Shown piece by piece: positions 50,948 through 59,158 of a stretch of 64,000 nt of DNA. Position 1 is the first letter of the stretch; every line of letters starts with the position of its first letter. A model generated the notes under the pieces. It did no database searches. It saw only the letters and a program-made list of their open reading frames with translations, and had not been told where the DNA came from. The stretch is from assembly GCA_046759185.1 (NCBI GenBank), contig JBHIBO010000004.1:1-64000 (forward strand), written 5' to 3'. Made by a program: the position numbers and the translations under genes. This DNA comes from JAJISK01 sp046759185 (GTDB taxonomy: Archaea; Thermoplasmatota; Thermoplasmata; RBG-16-68-12; JAJISG01).

Positions 50948-52123
50948 ATGGTGACGGGTTTGAAGAAGTTGATCGTGCTGCTTTTGGTGGGCCTTGCTGC
51001 CCTCTTTGCCTCCTGGCACGGAGTGGCCTCAGGGATCGGAGTCCTTGAGAATCAGACATCCAGCGCCCTGGATGCCCCGGGGGACGTTGTTCCGTTGGGG
51101 GATGACGACGACGATGACGTGGGCGACGCGGACGAGGCCGACGATACCCCTGAGGAAGTGGACACGGAGTCCCACGACAATTCGGGTCCCGGCGAGGACG
51201 CAGATGAGGATTCCGAGGCCGAGGAGGAGGAGCGCGAAGTCCGCATCGAGCTTGAGGATGAGGACCTCGAGGTCACCATTCGCCTCGAGTCCAAGACTCC
51301 CGAGCGTGAGGACGAGGTCAAGGTTCAATTCCAGGCCGACGAGGGACAGATGAAGGTGTCCTTCGAGCGGGACGCTGCAGCCATCGAGGAGGTGGAGATG
51401 CGCGTCACTTTCCACAGGGTCCTCGAGTTCCGGGACGTCGATGGGGATGGGGCTTTCAATCCCCTCGATGATGAGATCGTGCAGCAATTCCTCATTGAGG
51501 ACCTCACGGTGGTGAACCTGGCCACTTCGCCTTTTGAGGTGGAAGGCAAGACGGGTCACCAGGTGACAGTCGACTACGCCCTCTCCGAAACGGGCGACGG
51601 CCGCTTCGGCCTGGTCTTCTGGGTCTTCGGACAGTTCGCCTTCGTCAATGGAGTCCCTGTGGGTCCTTCGGAGGCGAAGATCGACATTCACATCGAGGAC
51701 TTCCCCTTCCAAGAGGACGGAAGCGCCGTTGCGGTCGACCTGCGGATCAAGACGGAGTTCGAGGTCGAGACAGAGGGGATCACCCTCGAGGAAATTGTCG
51801 CCCGTGGGGAGGAGTTTGCGGCCTTCTTCCGATGGTCCCCTGAGGCGACCGTGGATGACGTGACACAACCGGTCTCCGCCACCGTCGTTCGGCAGAGAAT
51901 GGAGGCGGAACTCGAAGGGGGGGACGGGGAGTTCGAAGACCACACCCGGCTCTTCCTGGCATACGGTCGGGGCGACGTAATCATCCACGACCCGACGGTC
52001 GGCGTCTTGGCCCTCCCACAGCCGTTCATCGAAGGCTTCCCGCTTGTGGCCTTCAGCATCGGCCTCGGGACCGCCCTCCTCGTCGTGGGGGGCGTGTGGA
52101 TACTTACACGTCGACGTGCATAG
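50948..52123 (+). CDS. Secreted, membrane-anchored acidic protein with EF-hand-like loop
   Basis: 391 residues. Signal peptide-like helix (about 5-27); then a Asp/Glu-rich low-complexity linker (about 45-100, DDDDDDVGDADEADD and similar); a beta-rich middle with DVDGDGAFNPLDDE (about residue 159), an EF-hand/dockerin-like calcium loop; and a C-terminal transmembrane helix (about 366-386) followed by RRRA. Likely an extracellular calcium-stabilised surface protein. First gene of a three-gene set with a membrane protein and a tandem-wHTH regulator. Confidence 0.65.
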   Translation: MVTGLKKLIVLLLVGLAALFASWHGVASGIGVLENQTSSALDAPGDVVPLGDDDDDDVGDADEADDTPEEVDTESHDNSGPGEDADEDSEAEEEEREVRIELEDEDLEVTIRLESKTPEREDEVKVQFQADEGQMKVSFERDAAAIEEVEMRVTFHRVLEFRDVDGDGAFNPLDDEIVQQFLIEDLTVVNLATSPFEVEGKTGHQVTVDYALSETGDGRFGLVFWVFGQFAFVNGVPVGPSEAKIDIHIEDFPFQEDGSAVAVDLRIKTEFEVETEGITLEEIVARGEEFAAFFRWSPEATVDDVTQPVSATVVRQRMEAELEGGDGEFEDHTRLFLAYGRGDVIIHDPTVGVLALPQPFIEGFPLVAFSIGLGTALLVVGGVWILTRRRA

Positions 52124-52138
52124 GGGACCGGGACCCTC

Positions 52139-52414
52139 GTGACTCTCGCCGCTGACTTCGAGGTGGCCGCCCAGGCGTGGGTGGTCGTCCTGGCTGCCAC
52201 CCTCCTCGCGTTCTCCGTCGTGGCCTACGCCCGATCGAGGAACCGGCGGATCCTGGGGCTGACGGCGGCGTTTGGCTTCTTCCTCGCCAAAGGTCTCTGG
52301 GCGGTCCTGATGCTTGTGCAGGGGTTGGTCGTTCCCGGGACCCCCCTCACCCCCGCCCTCTTCGACACCGCCATCCTGATTAGCATTTATCTGGCCACCC
52401 TGCGATCGATGTGA
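52139..52414 (+). CDS. Small membrane protein, DUF7521-like
   Basis: 91 residues from GTG 52139. Three transmembrane helices (about 7-31, 37-58, 71-88), with a basic turn ARSRNRR after the first. It resembles the archaeal small membrane proteins often coded beside HTH regulators (DUF7521 by memory). Starts 15 bases after the surface gene and ends four bases before the regulator gene, so the three should be one transcript. Confidence 0.6.
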   Translation: MTLAADFEVAAQAWVVVLAATLLAFSVVAYARSRNRRILGLTAAFGFFLAKGLWAVLMLVQGLVVPGTPLTPALFDTAILISIYLATLRSM

Positions 52415-52418
52415 GCGG

Positions 52419-52958
52419 ATGTCGACCAGTGAGCTCCCCACGGCCAGCATGCGTGCGAGGAAGCTCATCGAGGAGTACCCTGGACTGCACTTGCGGGAGC
52501 TGGCTCGTCGGCTGGATCTCGACATCCGGGCCGCAAAGCACCACCTCGACCGTCTCGATAAGTCGGGGTACGTGACCGTTCTTCGATTCGGCCGATTCAT
52601 GCGGTACTTCCCAAGGAAGGGGAAGCACCAAGGGGAGATGGTGGACCGGAAGGACAAGCGGCTCTTGGGTCACCTGCGGAACTCGATCGCCCTGAGCCTG
52701 GTGGTCCATCTGACGTCCTCCGGTCCCACTCGCTTGGCGGACCTCAGCGACCAGATCGAGGTCAGTCCTTCGCGCGCCTCCTTCCATCTTCGGAAGCTTG
52801 AGGGAGCCGGGATTGTCGTCCGAAGAAAGGAGGGGGGGCCGAAGTATGACGTGGATGATCCGGAGGGGCTGAGGGAGCTTCTCCGGACCTACAGGCCCAT
52901 GCCCGACCAGGTCGACGGATTGTTGGACCTCTGGGAAGCCTTCGTGGGCGGCGAATAG
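52419..52958 (+). CDS. Transcriptional regulator with two winged-helix domains
   Basis: 179 residues. First wHTH: LIEEYPGLHLRELARRLDLDIRAAKHHLDRLDKSGYVTV (about 14-52). Second: SLVVHLTSSGPTRLADLSDQIEVSPSRASFHLRKLEGAGIVV (about 90-131). Tandem ArsR/MarR-like domains of this kind are typical archaeal regulators. Its coupling to a membrane protein suggests a membrane-linked signal, perhaps controlling the acidic surface protein. ATG 52419 has GAGCGGATG before it, only a weak SD; translation is probably coupled. Confidence 0.78.
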   Translation: MSTSELPTASMRARKLIEEYPGLHLRELARRLDLDIRAAKHHLDRLDKSGYVTVLRFGRFMRYFPRKGKHQGEMVDRKDKRLLGHLRNSIALSLVVHLTSSGPTRLADLSDQIEVSPSRASFHLRKLEGAGIVVRRKEGGPKYDVDDPEGLRELLRTYRPMPDQVDGLLDLWEAFVGGE

Positions 52959-52961
52959 GCG

Positions 52962-53426
52962 CTAAGGGGCCTTCGGGAAGAACCGCCGGATCGGCAAGAG
53001 AAGGCCCACTACCACAATCGCTAGGAAGATCGGTGCCGAGAGGAGGGGCGGGGGCAGGACGCCCGCCGAGAAGTCCGTACTCGTGTACATGTTGACGAGG
53101 ATGAGGATGTTCATGAGGGGCAGCGTCCACAACGCATACCAGGCCCATCGCTCTCCCCCCCGGAAGCTCGTCCACGCAATGGCGGCGGCGAGGATGCCGA
53201 GGACCATGAAGGCGGCGCCGCCACCGCGAACCTGGTTGTCCACGAGGAGGAGGACTCTCGGGTCGGCTGCCCCGATCTCCTCGGGGGTCATGCCCGTGAT
53301 GCCTTGCACGATGGACGGATCGGCCGCCGTCCCCAGGATGAAGTCTCCCAATCCGAAGAGCGCGAAGATGACAGCCACCAAGAACAGGATGACCCACGCG
53401 TACCTCTCGTAGGCTCTTTCTGCCAT
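52962..53426 (-). CDS. Four-helix membrane protein
   Basis: 154 residues from ATG 53426. Helices at about 10-34, 68-90, 96-114 and 125-146; the first loop (about 36-65, TAADPSIVQGITGMTPEEIGAADPRVL) is probably outside. A CTTATGC box about 26 bases upstream supports leaderless transcription and this start rather than GTG/ATG 53510. Three bases separate its end from the regulator stop (convergent). Confidence 0.6.
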   Translation of the reverse strand: MAERAYERYAWVILFLVAVIFALFGLGDFILGTAADPSIVQGITGMTPEEIGAADPRVLLLVDNQVRGGGAAFMVLGILAAAIAWTSFRGGERWAWYALWTLPLMNILILVNMYTSTDFSAGVLPPPLLSAPIFLAIVVVGLLLPIRRFFPKAP

Positions 53427-53596
53427 GGTCCCCAGGATAGGACCACCAGCATAAGTCTTCGCCAGGGGGTCCGTCAATCTCGAGAGCAGGCAGGCAGGTG
53501 CTACGAACATCCCCGGTTGCTGATAATTCCATCATCACGTTCAAATAGCCCCGATTCCCCTGGAGGGCGAGGACTGGTCAGGGAGGCAACCTAAAG

Positions 53597-55267
53597 GTGA
53601 CTGGCTCGCTTGGAAGGACAGTCTACAGGGCGGGGGTCGTTGCCATCCTCGTCCTCATGTCCCTTTGGCCATCCACCCACCCCGTGGCTTCGGAGACGAC
53701 GGCGTTCAGCGAGATCCAAAGCATCGGACAGACCGAGCGCGGAGTGGGGGCCGCGTTCGATGGCAGCCACGTCTGGTACACCCTCGGGTACGCCTCGGAC
53801 CCGAACATCTACCGAATCGACCCTGGAACGGGCTCGGTCGTCGCCTCCCTGAATATGGTGGCATTGACCGGGGGCCGAACCATCGTTCCTGGGGGTCTCG
53901 CGTGGGACTCGAATCGACAACACCTGTGGGTAGGTACGATGGTCGATCTGGACGCGTTCGATCAGGGATCGTTGGGGGAAGGAGAGATTTTCGAGATTGA
54001 TCCGCTCCAGGCGACGGTGGTCTCCTCGTTCCCGACGAGTCTCATCACCGAGGGGGAGGAACCCTTCCCCGGGTTCATCGATGGTCTCGCCTTCGACGCC
54101 CACACCGACACCGTGTGGTTCAGCCCCTTGGAGGCAGTTCACGTCTACCAGGTAACGGTCGAGGGGGCCCTGGTCTCCTCCTTCGCCCTTCCCTTCCCGC
54201 TCGCCATCTGGAACGCCGGTCTCACCTTCGATGCGAACCATCTCTGGCTTTCTCTCCGCACGGGGGGTATGTTCCGGGATGGGCTCCAGGGCTTCACTGA
54301 GGTCTCCCTCGCGGAATTTACCAAGGAAGGCGACCTGCTTCGCCTCCACGGCTTTCCCAGCGCCGTGAACCCCCGAGGGTCCGAAGATCTCGCCTTCGAC
54401 GCCGTCACGTTTGCTCCCCAATGTGTGGTGTGGCTGACCAGCAGCGCGGCCACGCTGACCCCCCTCGAGGTGCCGTGCCCCCTCCTGTTCGAGGCCACGA
54501 TGGGCCCCGGCGAGACGCTCGACCTCGAGGTGGAGGTCGCCTTGGATCGCCTTGCTGCGGGGGGCATCGAGGGGCCGACCGCCGACGCGTGGTGGGAGGT
54601 CACGTGTGGAGCCTCCGACATCGCCGTCGCTCTCCTGCCCGGGATGCATGCCGATGCGGCGGTTGGGGCGAGTCTGCTCTTCGACGAGACGATTGAAGTT
54701 GCTGCCGACGCCGTGGCGGGGGACTACCATTGCACGGTCACCTTCCTGGTCGACACGGGTACGGGAGAGGGAACCCCCTTCGAGCAGCAGACGATCTGGA
54801 TTACGGTGGAGCCTCCCGAAGAGATTCCCCCAGAACTCCCGGAGCAACTTCCCTTTGTGGAAGTCCCCGTCGACATCAGACCCGGCTCGTGTCGCAACCC
54901 GCTGAACGTCAAGAGCCAGGGTGTCCTCCCCGTGGCCATCCTAGGGACCGGGGACTTCGATGTCTCCCAGATCGATCCTTCGACGGTCGAGCTGGAGGGA
55001 ATCAGTCCGTTGCGGTGGTCCATGGAGGATGTGGCAACCCCCTACGAACCCTACATGGGGAAGGAAGACGCCTTCGACTGCACAACGGATGGACCGGATG
55101 GCTTCTTCGACCTGACTCTGAAGTTCAGCACCCAAGCGATCGTCGGCGTCCTTGGCGAGGTGTTTGATGGAGACGTGCTAGTCCTCGGGCTCCATGGCGA
55201 GCACTGGGACGGGACATCCTTCGATGGCGAAGACGTCGTGGTGATCCTGAAGAAAGGCAAGAACTGA
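53597..55267 (+). CDS. Secreted YVTN-like beta-propeller protein with C-terminal beta domain
   Basis: 556 residues from GTG. Signal peptide (about 8-31, ending PVASET). Propeller blades: NIYRIDPGTGSVVASLNM, GGLAWDSNRQHLWVGTM, IDGLAFDAHTDTVWFSP and so on. The C-terminal ~130 residues (PVDIRPGSCRNPLNVKSQGVLPVAILGTGDFDV as the span starting about 427, and CTTDGPDGFFDLTLKF, GEDVVVILKKGK) are a module widely seen at the ends of bacterial secreted proteins, so horizontal acquisition of this module is plausible. Function unknown; probably surface or envelope. Confidence 0.75.
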   Translation: MTGSLGRTVYRAGVVAILVLMSLWPSTHPVASETTAFSEIQSIGQTERGVGAAFDGSHVWYTLGYASDPNIYRIDPGTGSVVASLNMVALTGGRTIVPGGLAWDSNRQHLWVGTMVDLDAFDQGSLGEGEIFEIDPLQATVVSSFPTSLITEGEEPFPGFIDGLAFDAHTDTVWFSPLEAVHVYQVTVEGALVSSFALPFPLAIWNAGLTFDANHLWLSLRTGGMFRDGLQGFTEVSLAEFTKEGDLLRLHGFPSAVNPRGSEDLAFDAVTFAPQCVVWLTSSAATLTPLEVPCPLLFEATMGPGETLDLEVEVALDRLAAGGIEGPTADAWWEVTCGASDIAVALLPGMHADAAVGASLLFDETIEVAADAVAGDYHCTVTFLVDTGTGEGTPFEQQTIWITVEPPEEIPPELPEQLPFVEVPVDIRPGSCRNPLNVKSQGVLPVAILGTGDFDVSQIDPSTVELEGISPLRWSMEDVATPYEPYMGKEDAFDCTTDGPDGFFDLTLKFSTQAIVGVLGEVFDGDVLVLGLHGEHWDGTSFDGEDVVVILKKGKN

Positions 55268-55437
55268 TCCTCTCTCGGAAAGGTTGCCGTTCCGGTTAGG
55301 CCCGCGCATCCTCAAGATGAGTCAACTTCGCGCAACTCGATGAGAGTCATCCCCGTGACCAGAGCGGCACTCCTCTGGTGGACACGGTGGGAGGTCCCTC
55401 GACATACCCTGGCGGATGGTCGGCGACGTGCCCCCGC

Positions 55438-55578
55438 TCAGTCCTGGGCTGTTACGCCGAGCTGCGTACGCATCCCGAGCACGTCCCAGTACTCGCGGGT
55501 CTCGGTGATCTTCCCGCCTTCGACCTCGAACATGATGCCAAGCGGCACTCGGACGCTCTTTCCTCGAGGACCTTGAAT
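55438..55578 (-). pseudogene. C-terminal fragment of a SnoaL-like gene
   Basis: Read on the minus strand to TGA 55438-55440, the frame gives IQGPRGKSVRVPLG, then FEVEGGKITETREYWDVLGM and RTQLGVTAQD. It aligns with the last third of the 46570 SnoaL-like protein (FQGPGGKEIPP..., ENEKIVEERVYFDVLGM, AQLGLAP). An in-frame stop precedes it and the N-terminal two thirds are missing. It ends where the methyltransferase fragment begins on the other strand. Confidence 0.6.
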
Positions 55579-55901
55579 TCAAGGACGAATTCGACATGGT
55601 TTTCATCAACATCAGTCTCCACGAGGCCCGGGACATGGAGAGGGTGGTCCCCAATGCACATCGGGCACTGAAGCCCAGGGGGTGGTCTGTGGTCTCGGAC
55701 ATGCCCTTTCCTGAGAAGCTCGAGGACATGCGGCCCATTCCCGCGCAGATCAGGTCTGGGATTCAGCACTTCGAGGCACTCATCGACGACCAGCTTCTCT
55801 CGGTCTCCCAATACGTCGAGGATCTCGAGAAAGCGGGCTTCGAAGAGATCGAGACCCTCGATGTTACCCCCATCCACGCCATCGTGCACGGGAGGAAGTG
55901 A
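55560..55901 (+). pseudogene. C-terminal fragment of a SAM methyltransferase
   Basis: The frame reads FLEDLEFKDEFDMVFINISLHEARDMERV and NAHRALKPRGWSVVSDMPFPEKLED, then a C-terminal helix and IETLDVTPIHAIVHGRK. These are motif IV and later parts of a class I methyltransferase; motif I and everything before it are absent. ATG 55596 could start a 101-residue product, but it could not bind SAM. Its left end abuts the SnoaL-like fragment on the other strand, suggesting that a deletion or rearrangement joined two broken genes. Confidence 0.6.
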
Positions 55902-55981
55902 CCTCACGGCCTCTGGCTGCCCCCGTCCGTCCCGATCTGCCGTAGGCTGGCAGGATGGGCAGCCCCGGAGAGTTCGAGCGC

Positions 55982-56371
55982 TTACTTCGTGAGGTTGTTC
56001 ACGACCTGCGCGAGCTCGTCCTTGAACTTGTCCACGGGGTACTCCCTGCCGTGTAGAAACGCGCTGAATCCTTGGATCTTGAGCGCGTGGAGCGCAGCTT
56101 CCCTGAGCTCGAGCTCCGTGGCCCCGCCCATCTCCGCCGCCGCCTTGTGGAACGGCGTGCAGTACGGACAATGGATCGCCGCGGCGACCGCGTATCCGAT
56201 GAGGTGCTTCCACTTCATTGGGATGTTCGAGTCTCCCAAATCGTAGTGCCCCATCAGGTCCCAGAGAATGTCCGCAGCCCGATCCTCGTAGGTCAGCTCT
56301 TCAAGGAAGCCAGGGACAAACCCCAACGTGTTCTCAATGTCTTGCCGAATCGCGTCAACTTCTCCTCCCAT
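55982..56371 (-). CDS. AhpD-like/carboxymuconolactone-decarboxylase family protein
   Basis: 129 residues. The AhpD signature is intact: AIHCPYCTPFHKAAAEMGGATELELREAALHA (span about 65-97) with C-x2-C and a downstream His, as in alkylhydroperoxidase-like thiol enzymes. The N-terminal DIENTLGFVPGFLEELTYED is also typical. Predicted redox or decarboxylase role; partner unknown. Confidence 0.85.
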   Translation of the reverse strand: MGGEVDAIRQDIENTLGFVPGFLEELTYEDRAADILWDLMGHYDLGDSNIPMKWKHLIGYAVAAAIHCPYCTPFHKAAAEMGGATELELREAALHALKIQGFSAFLHGREYPVDKFKDELAQVVNNLTK

Positions 56372-56580
56372 GATGATTCTCTCCGTTATCGCTGGCCAAG
56401 GTTTGGGGGGCTCAAGGCCTCAATGAGCACCGCCCTCCAACCGGACGGTACGATACTTGACCAGGAAACCACCGAGAAAGATACCCCTACAAAAAGGCGA
56501 AGTCGAAGGGTGTGAAGGTCCGGGAGAACCGATTGATGGGCCCCAATGAAAGGAATCGACACTATGGGCGTAGTGTCGGT

Positions 56581-57315
56581 CTAGAAGCCTCGCGCCCCAC
56601 CCCACCACTCGATCTGGAGCCTGGTGGAAAACCGGTATCCGTATTTCTTGCTAAGTTCGGCCACCCAGACTCCCTTGCGTGCGAGGGTTTCGGATTCAAC
56701 AGCCTCGGGCATGAGGATGACTCGATCTCCCCCGATGCCATACCTGGCCACGAGGTCATTCACCTCTTCAATGTCCGTCGGCACAGTGAGAACGAACTTG
56801 AACGACGCGCCCTCGCTGGCCGCGAGCACCCGCATCGCGTTCACCTTCTCGCGTTTCGCCTGCGGGTTTCCCGAGTTCCGGAGCTTCGGCGACACATTCC
56901 ACTGATGGACCATCCGGCGCAGCGAGCGAGAGGGGGCGATCGTTCCAGCTGTCTCGACCTCGATGAAGCAGTCATCGTTCACTAGCGATCCCAGCAGGGA
57001 CTCGAGGGCACGTTGTTGGAGAAGGGGTTCACCTCCCGTGACTACTAGGTGGTCGCAAGGGAATGCCCTCAGCCTTCGCTGCACCTCGGCCAGGGGCAGG
57101 ATGCTCACCTCCTTCTTCGGGTCGTACTGGTCCCAGTCCCACGTGTACTTAGTGTCGCACCAGACACATCGCAGATTGCAGAATCCCAGGCGAAGGAAGG
57201 TGGCGGGGAACCCGGCCATCACGCCCTCACCCTGAATGGAGTGGAAGATCTCGGAGACGGCGAGAGTTTCGGTTGCCGCCTCCATTCCGGGGACCTGCGT
57301 CGTGGTGGCGGACAT
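56581..57315 (-). CDS. queE: 7-carboxy-7-deazaguanine synthase (QueE)
   Basis: 244 residues. Radical SAM C46, C50 and C53 (GFCNLRCVWCDT), preceded by FHSIQGEG and followed by YTWDWDQYDPKKEV, GGEPLLQQ and VETAGTI, all typical of QueE, which converts carboxytetrahydropterin to CDG in the queuosine/archaeosine path. The product feeds archaeosine insertion by TgtA, encoded at 0.4-2.4 kb. QueC and QueD are not in the window. Confidence 0.92.
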   Translation of the reverse strand: MSATTTQVPGMEAATETLAVSEIFHSIQGEGVMAGFPATFLRLGFCNLRCVWCDTKYTWDWDQYDPKKEVSILPLAEVQRRLRAFPCDHLVVTGGEPLLQQRALESLLGSLVNDDCFIEVETAGTIAPSRSLRRMVHQWNVSPKLRNSGNPQAKREKVNAMRVLAASEGASFKFVLTVPTDIEEVNDLVARYGIGGDRVILMPEAVESETLARKGVWVAELSKKYGYRFSTRLQIEWWGGARGF

Positions 57316-57613
57316 CTTTCAACGGCCTCTCGTCGCTTTGGCTCTCCAATCTCTTGACAGAATTGAAGGACCTACCCGTACATATCAATGAAGATTCTGC
57401 CGACCGTCCGTCGATTCTTGGTGGAGAAGCATTATGGGGCTAATGCTACTCACGACTGTGTCTCCTACGTTCACCGGCGGAAGAATCCTCCCCCACGGCT
57501 CGTCGTACCCTCGACGGTAGGACCATGCCCTCAGGACACCCGCTTTCCCGCTCGCCCATCCTGATGGCGAGTAATACCGGTAGACTTATGAGCGTGCCTT
57601 CGCATGTCGCGCG
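57316..57613. other. Gap of about 300 bases with hairpin 57428-57447
   Basis: Between the divergent queE and leader copy D. It includes a perfect inverted repeat AGCATTA/TAATGCT (57428-57434 with 57441-57447, loop TGGGGC), a hairpin CTCGCC/GGCGAG (57551-57556 with 57566-57571), and TATA-like ACTTATG (57584-57590) about 26 bases before copy D. No coding sequence is convincing. Confidence 0.4.
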
Positions 57614-57676
57614 AAGCGCCGAGGAGGGGCGCTTTACAAAATCCCAAGGCTCGCACAGCGGGGGGAGGTGAGCTCA
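57614..57676 (+). promoter_or_regulatory. Leader RNA element, copy D
   Basis: P2: AAGCGCC (57614-57620) with GGCGCTT (57628-57634), loop GAGGAGG. Linker AAATCCCAAGG (57639-57649). P3: CGC (57652-57654) with GCG (57658-57660), loop ACA. Then SD GGGGGGAGGTGA and TTG 57677 five bases after it. The TATA-like ACTTATG upstream would place the transcript start very close to the P2 5' strand. Confidence 0.55.
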
Positions 57677-58060
57677 TTGGAAAATCCAAGCATCAATCTG
57701 CAGGTGGCCATCGCATCATTGGTCTTCCTTATGGCGGGACTCTTCCTGGGAATGATCGGGGGGGCGGTCACCGGTCTGGTCGACTACTCGCAAATCGCTG
57801 CTGCTGAGTCTGGCTTCGGCATCCCACTGGTGATTCTCTCCTTCGGCTTCTTTGCTCTGATCCTCCTTTGGTGGCGTCAGCCCCTGGGGTACATCAGCGG
57901 CATGGTCAGCGGGATCCTGTTCCTGGTGAACAGCATCCTAGCCACCAGTGACGCGGCGGCGGGGGGGGGTGCCCCCGTGGGATTGCTCTATCTCACCATA
58001 CCAGGCATCGTCTTCTCGCTGATTCTCATCGCTACCAGCTTCCTCGCGTGGAGAGAGTGA
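57677..58060 (+). CDS. Four-helix membrane protein under the leader element
   Basis: 127 residues from TTG 57677 (GTG 57668 is an in-frame alternative inside the SD). Helices at about 11-35, 48-66, 71-88 and 100-122, linked by short loops (VDYSQIAAAESGFG; DAAAGGGAPVG). Not recognised. Like the secreted protein at 58784 and the two SnoaL-like proteins, it has the GAGGAGG-loop leader. Confidence 0.6.
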   Translation: MENPSINLQVAIASLVFLMAGLFLGMIGGAVTGLVDYSQIAAAESGFGIPLVILSFGFFALILLWWRQPLGYISGMVSGILFLVNSILATSDAAAGGGAPVGLLYLTIPGIVFSLILIATSFLAWRE

Positions 58061-58239
58061 TCGCACGTGGGATGGAGAAGGCCGACTCGATCGGTCGGCG
58101 CTCTCATCAATAGTCTGAAGACCGTCAGTAGGTCCCTTCGTTCGATTCCCTGTCTGCCTCGGTCAAGGTCAAGGAAGATGACCGGTTCTTTCTGCCGCGC
58201 CGCAGAGCTTCTGTCACCGCTGTGCTGCAGGAGCCTTGT

Positions 58240-58297
58240 GGGGCTAAGCTACACCTTGGCATTTTCAAGTGCGCACTTGGGGTTCAGGCTAAGCCCC
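58240..58297 (+). repeat. Nested inverted repeats, possible terminator or structured element
   Basis: GGGGCT-A-AGC (58240-58249) can pair with GCT-A-AGCCCC (58288-58297) around an inner palindrome CAAGTGCGCACTTG (58266-58279), with a GAAAAAAG tract after it. It lies about 180 bases after the membrane gene, in the 286-base gap before the end of the secreted-protein gene. Could be a terminator or other element. Confidence 0.35.
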
Positions 58298-58346
58298 GCG
58301 TGAAAAAAGGGAAAGGGAGTCCGCAACGGCAAGCGGACCCTATTGT

Positions 58347-58784
58347 TCAACTGTTGTTCCGATTGGTGAGCGGGCAGAGGAACGGAGTTCCTGTTCCTGT
58401 TACCACGAGTTCACCAGCGTCCAGAGCCGCCTCTATGTCATCGCCGTCAGTAAAGAGCGGCGCGGGGCCCATGCCTACCCACGAAACCATCGTTGGCAGC
58501 CATCTCCCACCGTTGTAGTCGCGATCCCCTGGGCCAGCTCCCGCCACGGGGTTCTGGGCGAGCCCTACATAGAAGGCGTCCAGCGTGTGGGGCCTCGGGT
58601 TCCCGTGAAGGTCGCCAAGAACTACGCTGTCCCATAGCTCGCCGTCATGGTAGATCAAGTCCACCGGACGAGCAGGTGGAGCTCCTCCATGGACGGCCAG
58701 GGCTGAAGCCGCAGAACCCGCAGAGATGGCCATTAGGAGGACGGCGATTCCGAGGGCGATGATCGGCCTGTGTGGTCTGTTCAT
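58347..58784 (-). CDS. Secreted protein, unknown family
   Basis: 145 residues from ATG 58784, six bases after the SD; TTG 58790 is an in-frame alternative. Signal peptide (about 8-30, ALGIAVLLMAISAGSAASALA). The mature part has WDSVVLGDLHGNPRPHTLDAFYVGLAQNPVAG and AGPGDRDYNGGRWLPTMVSWVGMG, then GDDIEAALDAGELVVT and FLCPLT. The composition is like other small secreted hypotheticals; no enzyme motif. Its leader carries element copy C. Confidence 0.65.
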   Translation of the reverse strand: MNRPHRPIIALGIAVLLMAISAGSAASALAVHGGAPPARPVDLIYHDGELWDSVVLGDLHGNPRPHTLDAFYVGLAQNPVAGAGPGDRDYNGGRWLPTMVSWVGMGPAPLFTDGDDIEAALDAGELVVTGTGTPFLCPLTNRNNS

Positions 58785-58857
58785 TGTCAATCACCTCCTC
58801 CCCTGAGGGCCCTGGGTATTCAGGCGCCCCTCCTCGGCGCGTCTCTCAGATGGAGAC
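58785..58857 (-). promoter_or_regulatory. Leader RNA element, copy C
   Basis: On the minus strand: P1 GTCTC/GAGAC (58857-58853 with 58845-58841); P2 GCGCC (58840-58836) with GGCGC (58828-58824), loop GAGGAGG (58835-58829); linker AATACCCAGG (58820-58811); P3 CCC/GGG (58809-58807 with 58803-58801); SD GGGGAGGAGGTGA (58803-58791); ATG 58784 six bases later. Same order and spacing as copies A and B although on the other strand. Confidence 0.6.
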
Positions 58858-59131
58858 ATTGAGGTTCGAGGATTGAGATCCGGGTAAGGCCCTATGCCAA
58901 AGTCTTCCCCTAATCTCCCCCCAATCTCCAAGCTTCGTTCAGACTGCGCTGCGCAGACGATTTCCGGATCAGATCTCGACCCACGTCCGGGCCTTGGAGG
59001 TAGCAGCTAATCTGATGCGGAGGTGTCCCTCGTTCCGACGAGAAGAACTAAGCATTGCAGGGATAGTGCCACCCTCCCCCTTCCTGGAATCGAACCATTC
59101 ACTATGTTCCAGTGAAGGTGGACTGTCCAGA
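58858..59131. other. Intergenic region between leader copy C and the Fic operator
   Basis: About 270 bases. It holds the promoter for copy C on the minus strand (a weak CATAGG at about 58892). A local palindrome-like CTGCGCTGCGCAG is near 58944-58956. No gene or tRNA is seen. Confidence 0.4.
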
Positions 59132-59158
59132 ACATACATACTTAAGTACGTTGTATGT
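59132..59158. promoter_or_regulatory. Palindromic promoter/operator of the Fic gene
   Basis: ACATAC (59132-59137) and GTATGT (59153-59158) form an inverted repeat around TACTTAAGTA (59139-59148), itself a perfect palindrome and the probable TATA box. The right arm covers ATG 59155. A DNA-binding protein here would block both TBP and the start codon; the wHTH tail of the Fic protein makes autoregulation possible. Confidence 0.45.

Noticed and set aside
51029..52657. Minus-strand open frame opposite the surface-protein operon
   Set aside because: No motifs; the plus strand has a signal peptide, membrane anchor and HTH domains in three consecutive genes.
57316..57676. preQ1-type riboswitch for queE
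   Set aside because: The hairpin upstream of queE does not show the preQ1 loop or A-rich tail consensus that I know.
58095..58170. GTTCGATTCC, resembling a tRNA T loop
   Set aside because: Flanking bases do not pair as a T stem and no cloverleaf is possible.
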